Shown: piece after piece, positions 63,274 to 64,000 of the stretch
Layout of the letters: each line of letters opens with the position of its first letter
How positions within the stretch are numbered: position 1 is the first letter of the stretch
Assembly: GCF_963676485.1 (NCBI RefSeq)
Contig: NZ_OY781114.1
Span: forward strand, 4,728,501 to 4,792,500
Source of the DNA: an uncultured Cohaesibacter sp.
Lineage (GTDB): Bacteria; Pseudomonadota; Alphaproteobacteria; Rhizobiales; Cohaesibacteraceae
Reading direction: 5' to 3'
Length of the DNA: 64,000 nucleotides
Notes under the pieces: generated by a model
Told to the model about the DNA's origin: nothing
The model's database searches: none
The model's input: the letters and a program-made list of their open reading frames with translations, nothing else
Translations under genes and position numbers: made by a program

Positions 63274-64000
63274 CTAGAACTTATATTCGTCGACATTGTC
63301 CTTGTTGATGTCGAGCCAGGCCTGACCAACAAGAAGAACCCCTTTGCCAGGGCCTTTTTTCAGTTTCATGTTGGTATAACCAGGAACACCCAGATCCATG
63401 CCGTCTTTGAGTTCTTCACCATTGAGAACCAGATGTGCGATCTTGTTCATGATGAAGCCGGCGTCTTTTGGATCCCAAAGGCTGATGCCGGTTACAGCAC
63501 CACTCTTGAGGTAACGGCTTGTATCGGTAGGCATGCCGATACCATAGACGCAAACCTTGCCGGTCAGCCCGGCTTCTTCGATGGCGCGACCGATACCGAT
63601 CACGTCAACAGCAGAACCGCCCTGGAAGCCTTTGATATCCGGATACTTTTTCAAAAGTTCCTTGGCTTTGTTATAAGCGGTGTTTGCATCGTTGAACGAC
63701 TCATTCTTTGCGGAGACGAGTTTCATTTTCGGATATTTTTCTTTGGCATTTGCCGCAGAAGCATCAGCCCACTGCACGTGGGTCAAGCTGCCGAGCGAAC
63801 CAACGAAAGATGTCCATGTGCCTTCTTCGCCCATACATTTGGCAATCTGGTCGTTGAAGTGAGCGCCGAAGGCATCGTTGTCGAACGCTTCCATATCGAC
63901 TTGCGTGTTTTTCAGGTTGGAAGCTTCATGTGTGATGACGGTGATGCCACGATCCATGGCGCGCTTCAGGGCACCTTCCATCATTGGTGGGTCAAATGGT
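63274..64000 (-). CDS. Sugar ABC transporter substrate-binding protein, 5' end off the window
   Basis: The frame is open to the right edge, so the signal peptide is missing. The visible part has the periplasmic binding protein type 1 pattern: GITVITHEASNLKNTQVDM, FNDQIAKCMGEEGTWTSFVG and IKGFQGGSAVDVIGIGRAIE. It resembles the LsrB/RhaS (autoinducer-2 or rhamnose-type) branch more than RbsB. It captures the sugar for the adjacent permease/ATPase. The ligand cannot be named from this fragment. Confidence 0.85.
   Translation of the reverse strand, partial: PFDPPMMEGALKRAMDRGITVITHEASNLKNTQVDMEAFDNDAFGAHFNDQIAKCMGEEGTWTSFVGSLGSLTHVQWADASAANAKEKYPKMKLVSAKNESFNDANTAYNKAKELLKKYPDIKGFQGGSAVDVIGIGRAIEEAGLTGKVCVYGIGMPTDTSRYLKSGAVTGISLWDPKDAGFIMNKIAHLVLNGEELKDGMDLGVPGYTNMKLKKGPGKGVLLVGQAWLDINKDNVDEYKF

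Overview
The window comes from an alphaproteobacterium, most likely a marine or host-associated member of the Hyphomicrobiales (Rhizobiales). This is inferred from moderately GC-rich coding DNA, a CobN/CobO/CobW/CobI-CobM type cobalamin cluster, DUF2793 and GTA-like phage tail genes, a betIBA operon and ribose-type sugar ABC transporters. No rRNA, tRNA or CRISPR array was recognised.

Layout. 1-4.7 kb: ordinary chromosomal genes (partial beta-hydroxyacid dehydrogenase, Lrp regulator, uracil-DNA glycosylase-like protein, membrane histidine kinase, EamA exporter behind a ykkC-type riboswitch). 5.0-8.9 kb: divergent cobT and cobS, an aspartic protease, and dusA. 8.9-20.15 kb: a degraded prophage abutting the 5' end of dusA. 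Its integrase is broken by several frameshifts, and a second, more decayed integrase 3' end follows it. What remains of the phage is lysis and tail genes on the minus strand. Two AT-rich cargo loci on the plus strand remain intact: a histidine kinase / response regulator pair whose regulator carries a nucleoside-deoxyribosyltransferase/TIR-like domain, and an 827-residue SIR2-STAND protein. Both look like anti-phage defence genes; the kinase/regulator pair is the best candidate here for a little-described system.

20.3-28.4 kb: small membrane proteins, TetR and WYL regulators, a glutathione S-transferase, and the glycine-betaine operon betI-betB-betA with a palindromic operator. 28.6-51.5 kb: a large cobalamin locus. 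It holds cobQ-cobK-cbiD, the divergent cobA-cobB, and a long minus-strand run from two cobalamin riboswitches: DUF1636-cobW-cobN-cobO, then DUF4198/cbiM/cbiL/cbiQ/cbiO metal uptake, cbiX, cobH, cobL, cobI, cobJ-cbiG fusion and cobM. The gene set mixes signatures of the early-cobalt route (cbiX, cbiD, cbiG) and the late-cobalt route (cobN). No cobG, cobF, cobD, cobC, cobP or small chelatase subunit is in the window.

51.6-64 kb: a sugar-catabolic locus. It comprises an RpiB-type isomerase, a DeoR regulator, transketolase, a fructose-6-phosphate aldolase/transaldolase-like enzyme, DhaK and DhaL, a class II aldolase, a PfkB kinase and an ABC importer whose binding protein runs off the right edge. 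Together they suggest uptake, phosphorylation and cleavage of an unidentified sugar to triose units, with dihydroxyacetone as a likely intermediate.
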